From SAR324 cluster bacterium (lineage in GTDB: Bacteria; SAR324; JACQKK01), in NCBI GenBank assembly GCA_022572825.1, contig JACZVE010000118.1, positions 1 through 8,216 of the forward strand: a stretch of DNA of 8,216 bases, in the 5' to 3' direction. Below, one piece after another: positions 1 through 7,456 of the stretch. The notes beneath the pieces are model-generated. The model had not been told where the DNA came from. It saw only the letters and a program-made list of their open reading frames with translations, and made no database searches. Within the stretch, counting starts at the first letter, position 1. Every line of letters begins with the position of its first letter. Made by a program: the position numbers and the translations under genes.

Positions 1-2
1 AC

Positions 3-104
3 TCAGACACCACGGCCTGGCCGCATCCCTGCCAGCTCAATGCGCAAACCCCCGCCGTGATGGAGGAGGTGGGGCGCGGACACTTTGTTCGGGTGTCCGG
101 GTAA
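3..104 (+). CDS. C-terminal end of a dipeptide/oligopeptide ABC transporter ATP-binding protein (partial)
   Basis: The reading frame is open from the left edge and ends with TAA at 102-104, giving 33 residues. Near the end it reads TPAVMEEVGRGHFVRVSG. DppD/DppF/OppF-type ATPases usually end in a zone with a Cys, then a Pro-rich 'P-x-hydrophobic-x-E-V' stretch and a 'G-H-F/Y-V' motif. This piece has the Cys (PCQLNAQ), the Pro and the EVGRGHFV match. The next genes are the binding protein and two permeases of the same transporter class, which supports an ATPase here. It would hydrolyse ATP at the cytoplasmic face to drive import. The nucleotide-binding motifs lie outside the window, so the call rests on a short tail plus gene order. 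Confidence 0.6.
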   Translation, partial: SDTTAWPHPCQLNAQTPAVMEEVGRGHFVRVSG

Positions 105-117
105 TTCCCGGTGTTGC

Positions 118-2079
118 ATGGTGAATAAGCTGCTGCGCAATCTGACCGCAAAGGGGCTCTGTTTATACCTGCCCGGTTTGTATCTGCTCGTGCTGTGTGC
201 GCCACAGGCATGGACAGCGCAAGGAGTGAAGTATCGCGAACCGCCCGCGATCAGCGCCCAGGTCAGGGCTCAGGCGCTCCCGCCCATCGAGGAGCGCATC
301 CCTCTGGAACCGGCGGTTGCTGCGATCGAAGCGCACGGGGGCAGGATTGGCCAGTATGGCGGAGTGCTGCGGATGCTGATCAGCCGGCTCAAGGACGTCC
401 GCATGATCAAGGTATATGGCTATGCGCGGCTGGTGGCCTACGATCCCGACTACACGCTGCAGCCCGATATCCTCAAGGAATATGAGGTGCGAGAGGGCCG
501 CATTTTCACGCTGCGGCTGCGCCGCGGCCACAAATGGTCCGACGGATATCCCTTTACCAGCGAGGACTTTCGCTACTATTGGGAGGATATCGCCAGCAAC
601 AGGGAAATCAGCCGCGCCGGTCCGCTTCGGGCGCTGCTGGTCGATGGAGAAGAGCCGATCTTCGAGGTGCTGGACGATACCACCGTTCGCTACACGTGGA
701 AGAAACCCAATCCCTATTTTCTCCAGGCACTGGCGCGTCCGCTACCCCTGGGCATCTATCGTCCCGCCCATTACCTGAAGAATTTCCATGCCCGCTACGC
801 GGATCCCGAAATACTGGATCTTCTGGTGAAATCCTACCGGAGGCGCAACTGGGTGGCGCTGCACTACAAGCTGGGCCAGTACAGCAATCCGGAGCTGCCT
901 ACCTTGCAACCCTGGATCAGCACGACCGCCCTGCCGGCGAATCGGTTCGAAGGCGAGCGCAACCCGTATTTCCACCGGGTGGACCGGCTCGGCCAGCAGC
1001 TTCCCTACATAGACAGGCTGATCCTCACCCTCACCGGCGCCAGGTTGATCCCCGCCCGCGCGGGGGCCGGGGAGGTGGACCTGCAGGCACGCGGCCTGAA
1101 TTTCAGCGACTTCACCTTCCTCAAGCTGGGAGAGCGACACAACAATTACAACGTGCGGTTGTGGCGCGAAGGGCGCGGCTCACACCTGGCCTTGTACCCC
1201 AACCTCAACGTCAACGACCCCGTTTGGCGCCGCCTGTTCCGCGATATGCGGTTCCGGCGGGCGCTCTCGCTGGCCATCGACAGAGGGGAGATCAATCAGA
1301 TCTTTTTCTATGGGCTGTGCGAGGAGGGCAACAACTCGGTTTTGCCGCAGAGCCAGCTTTATCGCCCTGGCTATCGGGAAGCATGGGCGCAGTTCGATCT
1401 GGCACGGGCCAGCCGGCTTCTCGACGAGATCGGACTGGTGGAACGCAATTCCGAGGGGATTCGGCTGCTGCCCGACGGGCGCCCTTTGGAGATCATCGTT
1501 GAGACTCCGGGCGAAAGTCCGCTGCAATCGGATATCCTGCAACTGATCGGAGATAGCTGGCGCAAGGCGGGCATCAAGCTATTTGCCAAGCACTCCCAGC
1601 GGGAGGTGTTCAGGCTGCGCATCTTCTCCGGCCAAACGCACATGAGCCTGTGGTACGGCCTGGAAAACGGCATGGCCACCGGCAGTTCGGACCCGTGGGA
1701 GTTTGCACCCGTGGCCCAGATATCCCTGCAATGGTCCAAGTGGGGACAATACTACGAGACGAAGGGCCGGTCCGGCGTGCCGGTGGATATGCCGGTGGCC
1801 GCACAGCTGATGCGCCACTACCGCGACTGGCAGAGGGCCCGCTCGCCGCAGCAACGCCGGCAGGCTTGGCACGCGATGCTGAGGATTCACCGGGATCACG
1901 TGTTCACGATCGGTCTGGTGGGCGCCGTGTTTCAGCCCGTCGTCGTCAACAACCGGCTGGTCAATGTGCCCGAGCAGGGCGTTTACAACTGGGATCCGGG
2001 GTCGCATTTCGGCGTATACCGCCCGGATACATTCTGGTATCGCGATGACGTATCGCGCACTGCCGATTTGCGAAGGTGA
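118..2079 (+). CDS. ABC transporter substrate-binding protein, family 5 (SBP_bac_5, peptide/Yej-like)
   Basis: Encodes about 653 residues from ATG 118. This is the extracytoplasmic binding protein that captures a peptide-like ligand and hands it to the permease pair downstream. The N-terminus looks like a Sec signal peptide: basic NKLLRNLTAK, a hydrophobic run to about residue 27, then a polar APQAWTAQ zone. No good lipobox precedes the Cys. The family-5 signature is at residues about 130-160 (FTLRLRRGHKWSDGYPFTSE, then DFRYYWEDI). A conserved YRPAHYLKNFH stretch follows at about 214-224, and the second-lobe DMRFRRALSLAIDR motif is at about 376-389. At 653 residues it is longer than E. coli DppA (about 535) and nearer the YejA/long family-5 proteins. 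An in-frame TTG at 85 would add 11 residues (two Cys) before the signal peptide and overlap the upstream gene. I prefer ATG 118, although it has no strong Shine-Dalgarno sequence. The ligand is unknown. Confidence 0.9.
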   Translation: MVNKLLRNLTAKGLCLYLPGLYLLVLCAPQAWTAQGVKYREPPAISAQVRAQALPPIEERIPLEPAVAAIEAHGGRIGQYGGVLRMLISRLKDVRMIKVYGYARLVAYDPDYTLQPDILKEYEVREGRIFTLRLRRGHKWSDGYPFTSEDFRYYWEDIASNREISRAGPLRALLVDGEEPIFEVLDDTTVRYTWKKPNPYFLQALARPLPLGIYRPAHYLKNFHARYADPEILDLLVKSYRRRNWVALHYKLGQYSNPELPTLQPWISTTALPANRFEGERNPYFHRVDRLGQQLPYIDRLILTLTGARLIPARAGAGEVDLQARGLNFSDFTFLKLGERHNNYNVRLWREGRGSHLALYPNLNVNDPVWRRLFRDMRFRRALSLAIDRGEINQIFFYGLCEEGNNSVLPQSQLYRPGYREAWAQFDLARASRLLDEIGLVERNSEGIRLLPDGRPLEIIVETPGESPLQSDILQLIGDSWRKAGIKLFAKHSQREVFRLRIFSGQTHMSLWYGLENGMATGSSDPWEFAPVAQISLQWSKWGQYYETKGRSGVPVDMPVAAQLMRHYRDWQRARSPQQRRQAWHAMLRIHRDHVFTIGLVGAVFQPVVVNNRLVNVPEQGVYNWDPGSHFGVYRPDTFWYRDDVSRTADLRR

Positions 2080-2094
2080 GGGGGTAAAGTCGCA

Positions 2095-3093
2095 ATGGTC
2101 CGCTACACCGTGCAGCGGCTGATCATCATGATTCCCAACTTGCTGGTGATCAGCCTGTTGACTTTCATCATCATCCAGCTCCCTCCCGGAGACTACCTCA
2201 CCACCTATGTCCTGGAGTTGCAGGCCCAGGGCGAGCACGTGAACCAGGAGCGCATCGACTATCTCCGTGAGGAGTTCGGGTTCGATCGGCCGTTCCACGA
2301 GCAGTATTTGTCGTGGCTGGCGGGATTGCTGCAGGGGGATTTCGGCCATTCCTTCGAATACGATCTCCCGGTCAGCGAGGTCATCGGAGACCGGGTGTTC
2401 CTCAGCTTCGTGGTGTCGTTCTCCACCATCCTGTTCACCTGGATCGTATCGTTTCCCATCGGTGTGTACTCCGCCACCCATCAGTACAGCGCGGGCGATC
2501 ATAGCCTGACCTTTCTGGGATTCATCGGCCTGGCCACCCCCAACTTTCTGCTCGCATTGATCCTGCTTTATCTTTCCAATCTCGCGTTCGGCACGTCGAT
2601 CGGCGGGCTGATGGATCCGCGATATGTGGAAGCCCCCTGGTCGTGGGCCAAGGTCAACTCTGTGCTGGCGCATCTGTGGGTGCCTGTCATCGTCATCGGC
2701 ACCTCCAACACCGCCAGCATGATCCGCCGCTTGCGCGCCAACCTGCTCGACGAACTGGGCAAGCAGTACGTGGTTACGGCCCAATCCAAAGGCCTGCACC
2801 CGCTCAAAGTGCTGGTCAAATACCCCCTCCGGATGGCGCTGAACCCATTCATCGCGGACATCGGCACGCTGCTGCCCCAAGTGATATCCGGCTCGGCCAT
2901 CGTCTCCGTGGTGCTGTCCCTGCCCACCACCGGCCCCATGCTGCTGCGGGCGTTGCAGAGCCAGGACATGTATCTGGCGGGCTCGTTCCTGATGTTCCTG
3001 GCTCTGCTCACCGTGCTGGGCGTGCTGCTTTCCGATCTGGCCCTGGCCGCTCTGGATCCGAGAATCCGGCTTGCGGGAGGCGTGGCCCGATGA
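2095..3093 (+). CDS. ABC transporter permease, DppB/YejB type
   Basis: 332-residue inner-membrane permease, one half of the channel of the peptide-type importer. The N-terminus shows the DppB layout: a short basic start, transmembrane helix 1 at about 9-28 ending in QLPPGD, and a periplasmic loop (about 30-100) with the typical REEFGFDRPF and GDFGHSF motifs. Further helices lie near 103-125, 139-160, 190-204, 255-275 and 297-319. The cytoplasmic EAA-type loop that docks on the ATPase is at about 218-252 (QYVVTAQSKGL, invariant Gly 233, then PLRMALNPFI). The C-terminal ALDPRIR is also typical. It starts 15 nt after the binding-protein stop, behind a GAGGGGGT ribosome binding site at 2078-2085 that partly overlaps that stop codon. 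Length matches the family (about 310-340). Family assignment is firm; substrate is not. Confidence 0.93.
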   Translation: MVRYTVQRLIIMIPNLLVISLLTFIIIQLPPGDYLTTYVLELQAQGEHVNQERIDYLREEFGFDRPFHEQYLSWLAGLLQGDFGHSFEYDLPVSEVIGDRVFLSFVVSFSTILFTWIVSFPIGVYSATHQYSAGDHSLTFLGFIGLATPNFLLALILLYLSNLAFGTSIGGLMDPRYVEAPWSWAKVNSVLAHLWVPVIVIGTSNTASMIRRLRANLLDELGKQYVVTAQSKGLHPLKVLVKYPLRMALNPFIADIGTLLPQVISGSAIVSVVLSLPTTGPMLLRALQSQDMYLAGSFLMFLALLTVLGVLLSDLALAALDPRIRLAGGVAR

Positions 3094-4259
3094 GGAAGCA
3101 GCCCGCACGGGAAAAGCTTCCCCACTACGTTTCCGACGCCGCGTTCGACCCCAACGTCACGGACACGCCGACGCCGGAACAGGAGCGGTATTACCAGGCT
3201 TCCTCTTTGCTGCTGATGTGGTGGAAGCTGCGCCGACACCGCTTGGCCGTGGCCTCCGGCGTGTTCCTCCTGGCGGCGTACGCATCGATTCTCATCAGCG
3301 AGCTGATCGCCCCATACCATCTGCACACCCGCAACGCCGCATTCATTTATGCGCCTCCCCAGCGTGTGCATTTCTTCCACGAGGGGCGATACATCGGCCC
3401 ATTCGTATATGGCATGGATTACACGCTGAACATGGAAAATCTGGAGCGCGTGTACACGCCGAACACGGCCAGGGTTCAGCCAATCCGCTTCTTTTGCCGG
3501 GGCGACCCCTACGCGTTTATGGGCCGCGTCGCCGGGGATTTTCACTTCATCTGCCCGATGGAGGGCGGCACAATGTTCCTGCTGGGCACGGATCGCTTGG
3601 GACGCGATATCCTTTCCCGCATCGTCTATGGCGCACGGGTTTCGCTGACCGTGGGGCTGGTGGGAATTTCCATCAGCTTCACGTTCGGCATCGTGTTCGG
3701 AGGTCTGGCCGGCTACTACGGGGGCTGGGTCGATAGCCTCGTACAACGCACTATCGAGATCATCCGCTCGTTCCCCGAGCTGCCGTTGTGGATGGCCCTG
3801 TCCGCTGCCCTCCCCACCACTTGGGACCCTATGCTGATCTACTTCGGCATCACGCTGATCTTGGGGCTGATGGATTGGACGGGCTTGGCGCGGGCGGTGC
3901 GCTCCAAGCTGCTGGCCCTGCGGGAGGAAGACTTCGCCCTGGCAGCCATGCTGATCGGCGCCCGACCCTCGCGCATCATCATGAGGCACCTGCTGCCCAA
4001 TTTCCTCAGCCACCTGATCGTATCCGCGACGTTGGCGGTGCCGTCGATGATTTTGGCAGAGACGGCACTGTCGTTCCTCGGGCTGGGGATGCGGCCGCCC
4101 ATCACGAGTTGGGGTGTGTTGTTGAACGAGGCACAGGACATCAATGCCGTCGCTCTGTACCCCTGGCTCATCTTCACCATGCTGCCCATCATCCTCGTCG
4201 TGCTCGCCTTCAATTTTCTGGGCGACGGATTGCGCGATGCGGCCGATCCGTACAAATAG
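3090..4259 (+). CDS. ABC transporter permease, DppC/YejE type with enlarged periplasmic loop
   Basis: 389-residue second permease, starting at an ATG that overlaps the previous stop (ATGA, 3090-3093), with GGGAGG at 3074-3079 as ribosome binding site; this implies translational coupling. A cytoplasmic N-terminal tail of about 50 residues precedes helix 1 (about 52-74). The hallmark LLGTDRLGRDILSR is at about 164-177, followed by helices near 183-206, 223-242, 250-265, 305-328 and 358-377. The ATPase-docking EAA loop is at about 278-304 (EDFALAAMLIGARPSRIIMRH). The C-terminal FLGDGLRDAADPYK is a classic DppC ending. The loop between helix 1 and the GTDRLGRD motif is about 90 residues, versus roughly 35 in E. 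coli DppC, and includes IYAPPQRVHFF and GPFVYG. Such enlargement is seen in the YejE-like branch. It is the last gene of the operon. Confidence 0.93.
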   Translation: MRKQPAREKLPHYVSDAAFDPNVTDTPTPEQERYYQASSLLLMWWKLRRHRLAVASGVFLLAAYASILISELIAPYHLHTRNAAFIYAPPQRVHFFHEGRYIGPFVYGMDYTLNMENLERVYTPNTARVQPIRFFCRGDPYAFMGRVAGDFHFICPMEGGTMFLLGTDRLGRDILSRIVYGARVSLTVGLVGISISFTFGIVFGGLAGYYGGWVDSLVQRTIEIIRSFPELPLWMALSAALPTTWDPMLIYFGITLILGLMDWTGLARAVRSKLLALREEDFALAAMLIGARPSRIIMRHLLPNFLSHLIVSATLAVPSMILAETALSFLGLGMRPPITSWGVLLNEAQDINAVALYPWLIFTMLPIILVVLAFNFLGDGLRDAADPYK

Positions 4260-4322
4260 TCCGATCGCTTCCGGCAAGACGATACTGACGCGCCGCTGCA
4301 TTGGCCCGCCTTCTCCGCGCGG

Positions 4323-4363
4323 CGGCGAGCACCGGCCGCGAGGCGTGCCCGCGGTGCTCGCCG
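4323..4363 (+). terminator. 12-bp perfect hairpin after the transporter operon (possible terminator, no T tract)
   Basis: CGGCGAGCACCG (4323-4334) is exactly complementary in reverse to CGGTGCTCGCCG (4352-4363), separated by 17 nt. It lies 64 nt after the last permease stop, the position expected for a transcription end or 3' stabilising stem-loop. The following bases are ATCCCCCC, not a run of T, so it is not a canonical intrinsic terminator. Rho-dependent ending, attenuation or mRNA protection are equally possible. Confidence 0.4.
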
Positions 4364-4420
4364 ATCCCCCCGGCGATGGCGCGCGCTGCCGGTAATGCGA
4401 CACCGCAGCGCCGTGTGCGA

Positions 4421-4441
4421 CGCGGCTGAAATACAGCCGCG
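4421..4441. repeat. Inverted repeat, 8-bp stem with AAATA loop
   Basis: CGCGGCTG (4421-4428) and CAGCCGCG (4434-4441) are perfect reverse complements around a 5-nt A-rich loop, a compact and stable hairpin in RNA. No T tract follows on the plus strand. As DNA it could also be an operator-like site. It lies between the other two inverted repeats and would be enclosed if the distant arms 4386-4393 and 4496-4503 paired. Confidence 0.5.
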
Positions 4442-4483
4442 CGGACAGGACGACCGGAGCCTCCAATCGAAGCCCTCCCGCGC

Positions 4484-4503
4484 CTGCCGGTTCCCACCGG
4501 CAG
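4484..4503. repeat. Inverted repeat, 8-bp stem with TCCC loop, upstream of the cyclase gene
   Basis: CTGCCGGT (4484-4491) and ACCGGCAG (4496-4503) are perfect reverse complements with a 4-nt loop. It ends 7 nt before the alternative ATG 4511 and just before the AT-rich patch. The left arm CTGCCGGT occurs again exactly at 4386-4393, so the right arm has two possible partners. It could be a transcription-stop hairpin, an operator or part of a structured leader; the sequence does not decide. Confidence 0.5.
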
Positions 4504-4618
4504 ACATTGCATGGCATCCCAAATAGCTGTAAAGAGAGAACGATTTGCAATTGAAGGGGATTTCCGCATCCGGAATTGCCGATGGCGCGCACTCCATTCG
4601 GATCGCGCCGTACATTCC

Positions 4619-7456
4619 ATGGACCTACACAAGCTCGTTCATCGTTCCAGGTCGCCGCGGCCTGCGCAGCAACCCGAGGTGCTCGCCGGCGCCGCTCAGG
4701 CCACGGGCCTGGGTGCGCTCTTTCAGCGGCGAATCGTCCTGCCGGCGGAGCGGGTAACCCGCCTGCAAGAGGGGCTGGCGAGCGGAGTTGCCTTTTACCA
4801 GCGCTACAACGAGTCTCGCCTGCGGCTGGCCTACGAATCCTTCGATCCGGAAATGCGAAACGCCCTGTTCGAATTGCTGTTCCTGCTGCATGTCAACGAC
4901 CCTAAATTGTCCGGGATGACCTTCCGGGCGACCCGCAAGGAAGAAGTCTACGGCGTCCAACAGACCACGGAGTACGAGGACAAGGCGGAATTGTACTTGG
5001 AAGGCGCCCCCGCGGGCGTAAAGGGCTTGGCACGGCTTTCCCCGGTGCTGCGGGAGCCGTTCGAGAATTTCGTGAAGCTAACCTTCGGGATGCCCCTTCC
5101 TACCGGCGGCGCCGATGGAGATGGCCCCATCGTAAGTGTGCAATCGGTCGGCTCCATTGGAACCATCGGCCATAAATCGGGTGCGTCCGACCTCGATCTG
5201 CAGGTGATCTACGATTTGCAGCCGCTCTCTTTCGATGCGGCCCAATGGAACGACGGCGCGTTCCGGGATGCGTTGGCCCACGAGCACGAATGGTGGGTGC
5301 AGCGCATGAAGCGGGAGCAGAAAACAAAGCCCCCCGACCCGCTGGCTCCCGCAAGCGAAGAGGAAATGAAGGAGGAGGCGACACGCCGGATCGCAAAGCG
5401 CTACCCCGATCTGCATAAGTACCTCATCACCGGGTCGGCCAACTATCGCGACGATCTGCGGAACTCCGATAATCAGTTTCTCCGCACCCGGCTGCTTCAC
5501 GAGATGATGAGCCTGATCAGGCGCCATATCAGACGCACGCAAGGGGAGCGCATCGATAAACAGGAAGCGCTCCTCTTAAAGCGGGTGGAGCGGATTCAGC
5601 AATACATCAACAAAAAATACCCGCGGGCTGAAGTTTACCTGTTCGCTTCCTCGGTATCGGCTTATCGGGCCGGGCGATATTCTTCCTCTCTGGAATTCAA
5701 GGAGTCCTCCGGCTCGGCGTACGACCTGATTCTCAAATACGAAACCCTGATGCCCGGCATCCAGTTCACGCCGACGGTTCCCGCCCACTTCGCGGTGCCC
5801 GGGTTCATCAACGACGATTCGGCCCTGTACCAACGGCTGATCGACTACATCGACTTCCGGCTGATCGACACCTATCAGGATATCCAGCCGCTGCTGGTAG
5901 ATCTGGGTCCGACCCCCGCCCTGGACACCAACTACGTGGCCCAGCACGGGGGCGCGGTGTACTGGGAGGCCTTCAAGGCTTCCTCGGGCAATCTGCCCAA
6001 GGCCACCCTCAACCTGCTCCGCTACGAGATGCTGCTGGACGATCGCTTCCAGCAGACCATCGTGCACCTGGTCAGGGAACCAAAGGCACTCAATGGCAGG
6101 GTGACCCCGCGGGGGAGGGACGAGCAGGAGAACGAGCAGGCGTTGCGCAACGAGGCGCACGGCATGCCCTGCTGGGTGCTGTTGGACCTCGAGTTCGATC
6201 ACCCGGCGCTGCTCCAGGATCCGTGGTGGATGCGTTACAAGGCCTTGAAGATCGGCTTTGCCGAGCAGGACGGCGTATCGGGCCTGCAAGCGGAAGATCG
6301 CGGCCGCATCTCGAAAATGCTCGATCTGGCCTTCGCCCTGCACCTGCGGATTTCCGACGCGTTCACCAAGCCGGGCGATACCCGTGCCTTCGACTCGCAC
6401 CGCGAACAGGTGTTGCGGAAGCTGCTGGAATACGCCTTTCCGCCGGGGACGGACAAGCGAACCCACCTGGAGCACATATTCTCCGGGGACGTGCGGGCCG
6501 TGAACCTATTCGAGGCTGAGCTGCGGGAGCAATTCCGCCGATCGCTCGGCAGGGCCCAGCAGATCATCGCCCGCTTCGGGCTGCAGGATCTTCACAAGAA
6601 AAATCAGGAGGTCAAGCTGTGGCACCATTACTACGAGAATAACTTCCAGCCTCCAGACAACATGGTGCGATTGACCATCATGAACGATCTGATGATTCCC
6701 CGCGGACGCGTTCGCATCGGGTACAAGATCGGCGAGGGGTGGTACTTCCAATCCGTGCAACGCGAATCCACTATCGGCAAGCGGTTCGACACCTTCGGGA
6801 TCTTGAATCACCTTCCCGAGGAAGTCACGCTCGTTGAAAAGTCCGGTTTTCTAAAAGGTCTGGCCGAGTGCATCATCAACGGCTATTACGGCATTATCAA
6901 CCGCGGCGCGCTCAACGAAACCCGCACACAACTGGAATTCAACCGCGAGCACATGGATTTGGGGGGCAGCCTGGACAACAAGTTGGCCTTTGTCCGGCCG
7001 GATCATGTGGATCGCATCATGAATCGCATCCTGGATTTCTTCCCCAACGAGCCCCACCATTACCTGGATTTCTTCCGGGTGGACCGCCGCGTGCGCAAGG
7101 TGTTCGTTTTTCTCAATCTTTGGAAGTACGGCCGCCTGTCCATTTTGTACCGGGACACTCTCAACATCATGTATTGCGACGAGTTCGATCACCCCGAGCT
7201 GGAAGGGCAGGCGCCCAAATTGCGAGCGGACCCGAACGCGCTGCTGAGCGCCGAGCCGGTACACCAATCCCTGGACCGCTTCCTGCGCGACAAGACGCTC
7301 TATGTCGACGAGATCGAGCTCGCCACCTGGGTCAATCCCAACAGCGTGGAAACCAGCCATTCGAGCGCGCAGATCGGTCTAAAGGAAAAGGACCTCGCCA
7401 ACGCCTTTCAGCAGGCCATTCTGAAGATACATCCCCACCTTGCCGGGCGGGCTTGA
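4619..7456 (+). CDS. cyaA: Class I adenylate cyclase (CyaA family), divergent, without C-terminal regulatory domain
   Basis: About 945 residues from ATG 4619; predicted cytosolic enzyme making cAMP from ATP. A helical N-terminal zone (about 45-95) precedes the nucleotidyltransferase core: VGSIGTIGHKSGASDLDLQV at 177-196 matches the E. coli TMGSTSSVGQSCSSDLDIWV region, keeping Ser 179, Ser 190, Asp 191 and Asp 193. The E. coli Trp after DLD is Gln 195 here. Residues about 196-312 are an insertion absent from E. coli. Similarity resumes at KQEALLLKRV (314), YLFASS (340) and ESSGSAYDLIL. It continues through a DLG motif, NLPKATLNLLRYEML (about 460-474), GWYFQSVQ (about 707-714), GFLKGLAECIINGYYGIINR (about 743-762) and VRKVFVFLNLW (825-835). 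The protein then ends soon after, lacking the roughly 230-residue glucose-responsive C-terminal part of E. coli CyaA. ATG 4511 would add 36 residues with poor codon bias. Neither start has a clear ribosome binding site. Active cyclase is likely but inferred. Confidence 0.85.
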   Translation: MDLHKLVHRSRSPRPAQQPEVLAGAAQATGLGALFQRRIVLPAERVTRLQEGLASGVAFYQRYNESRLRLAYESFDPEMRNALFELLFLLHVNDPKLSGMTFRATRKEEVYGVQQTTEYEDKAELYLEGAPAGVKGLARLSPVLREPFENFVKLTFGMPLPTGGADGDGPIVSVQSVGSIGTIGHKSGASDLDLQVIYDLQPLSFDAAQWNDGAFRDALAHEHEWWVQRMKREQKTKPPDPLAPASEEEMKEEATRRIAKRYPDLHKYLITGSANYRDDLRNSDNQFLRTRLLHEMMSLIRRHIRRTQGERIDKQEALLLKRVERIQQYINKKYPRAEVYLFASSVSAYRAGRYSSSLEFKESSGSAYDLILKYETLMPGIQFTPTVPAHFAVPGFINDDSALYQRLIDYIDFRLIDTYQDIQPLLVDLGPTPALDTNYVAQHGGAVYWEAFKASSGNLPKATLNLLRYEMLLDDRFQQTIVHLVREPKALNGRVTPRGRDEQENEQALRNEAHGMPCWVLLDLEFDHPALLQDPWWMRYKALKIGFAEQDGVSGLQAEDRGRISKMLDLAFALHLRISDAFTKPGDTRAFDSHREQVLRKLLEYAFPPGTDKRTHLEHIFSGDVRAVNLFEAELREQFRRSLGRAQQIIARFGLQDLHKKNQEVKLWHHYYENNFQPPDNMVRLTIMNDLMIPRGRVRIGYKIGEGWYFQSVQRESTIGKRFDTFGILNHLPEEVTLVEKSGFLKGLAECIINGYYGIINRGALNETRTQLEFNREHMDLGGSLDNKLAFVRPDHVDRIMNRILDFFPNEPHHYLDFFRVDRRVRKVFVFLNLWKYGRLSILYRDTLNIMYCDEFDHPELEGQAPKLRADPNALLSAEPVHQSLDRFLRDKTLYVDEIELATWVNPNSVETSHSSAQIGLKEKDLANAFQQAILKIHPHLAGRA

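Larger units (their letters stand above)
4260..4618 (+). other. Intergenic region with three perfect inverted repeats and a possible promoter
   Basis: There is no credible gene between the permease stop and the preferred cyclase start. The first part (4260-4503) is very GC-rich and holds three inverted repeats, listed separately. The part from about 4505 to 4560 is clearly more AT-rich than its surroundings, as expected of a promoter. A weak sigma70-like pair is TTGCAT (4507-4512) and TGTAAA (4528-4533) with a 15-nt spacer, shorter than the ideal 17. No half-site pair resembling the CRP consensus was seen. The reading frame of the cyclase gene is open back to ATG 4511, but only 16 of its first 36 codons end in G or C, unlike the coding sequence after 4619. 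This region is therefore probably untranslated leader. Confidence 0.55.

Noticed and set aside
1579..3108. Long minus-strand open frame (509 codons) opposite the binding protein and first permease
   Set aside because: The product is rich in Gln, His, Arg and Gly without family motifs, and it lies opposite clear ABC transporter genes. Long antisense frames are expected in GC-rich DNA with strong codon bias.
2568..4592. Long minus-strand open frame (674 codons) opposite both permeases
   Set aside because: Low-complexity, Arg/Gln/His-rich translation with no recognisable domain; it is the mirror of well-supported permease genes and spans the intergenic hairpins.
4511..4618. N-terminal extension of the cyclase from ATG 4511
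   Set aside because: Only 16 of 36 codons end in G or C, far below the rest of the gene. The residues do not resemble the family N-terminus and there is no ribosome binding site. Kept only as an alternative start.
4505..4618. CRP-binding site or sigma54 promoter before the cyclase
   Set aside because: No TGTGA-N6-TCACA-like pair and no TGGC-N8-TTGC-like element could be found; TGGCAT at 4512-4517 lacks the matching downstream element.
5576..6475. Minus-strand open frame (299 codons) inside the cyclase gene
   Set aside because: The opposite strand has a continuous, motif-matching cyclase frame; this frame shows no motifs and is a codon-bias shadow.
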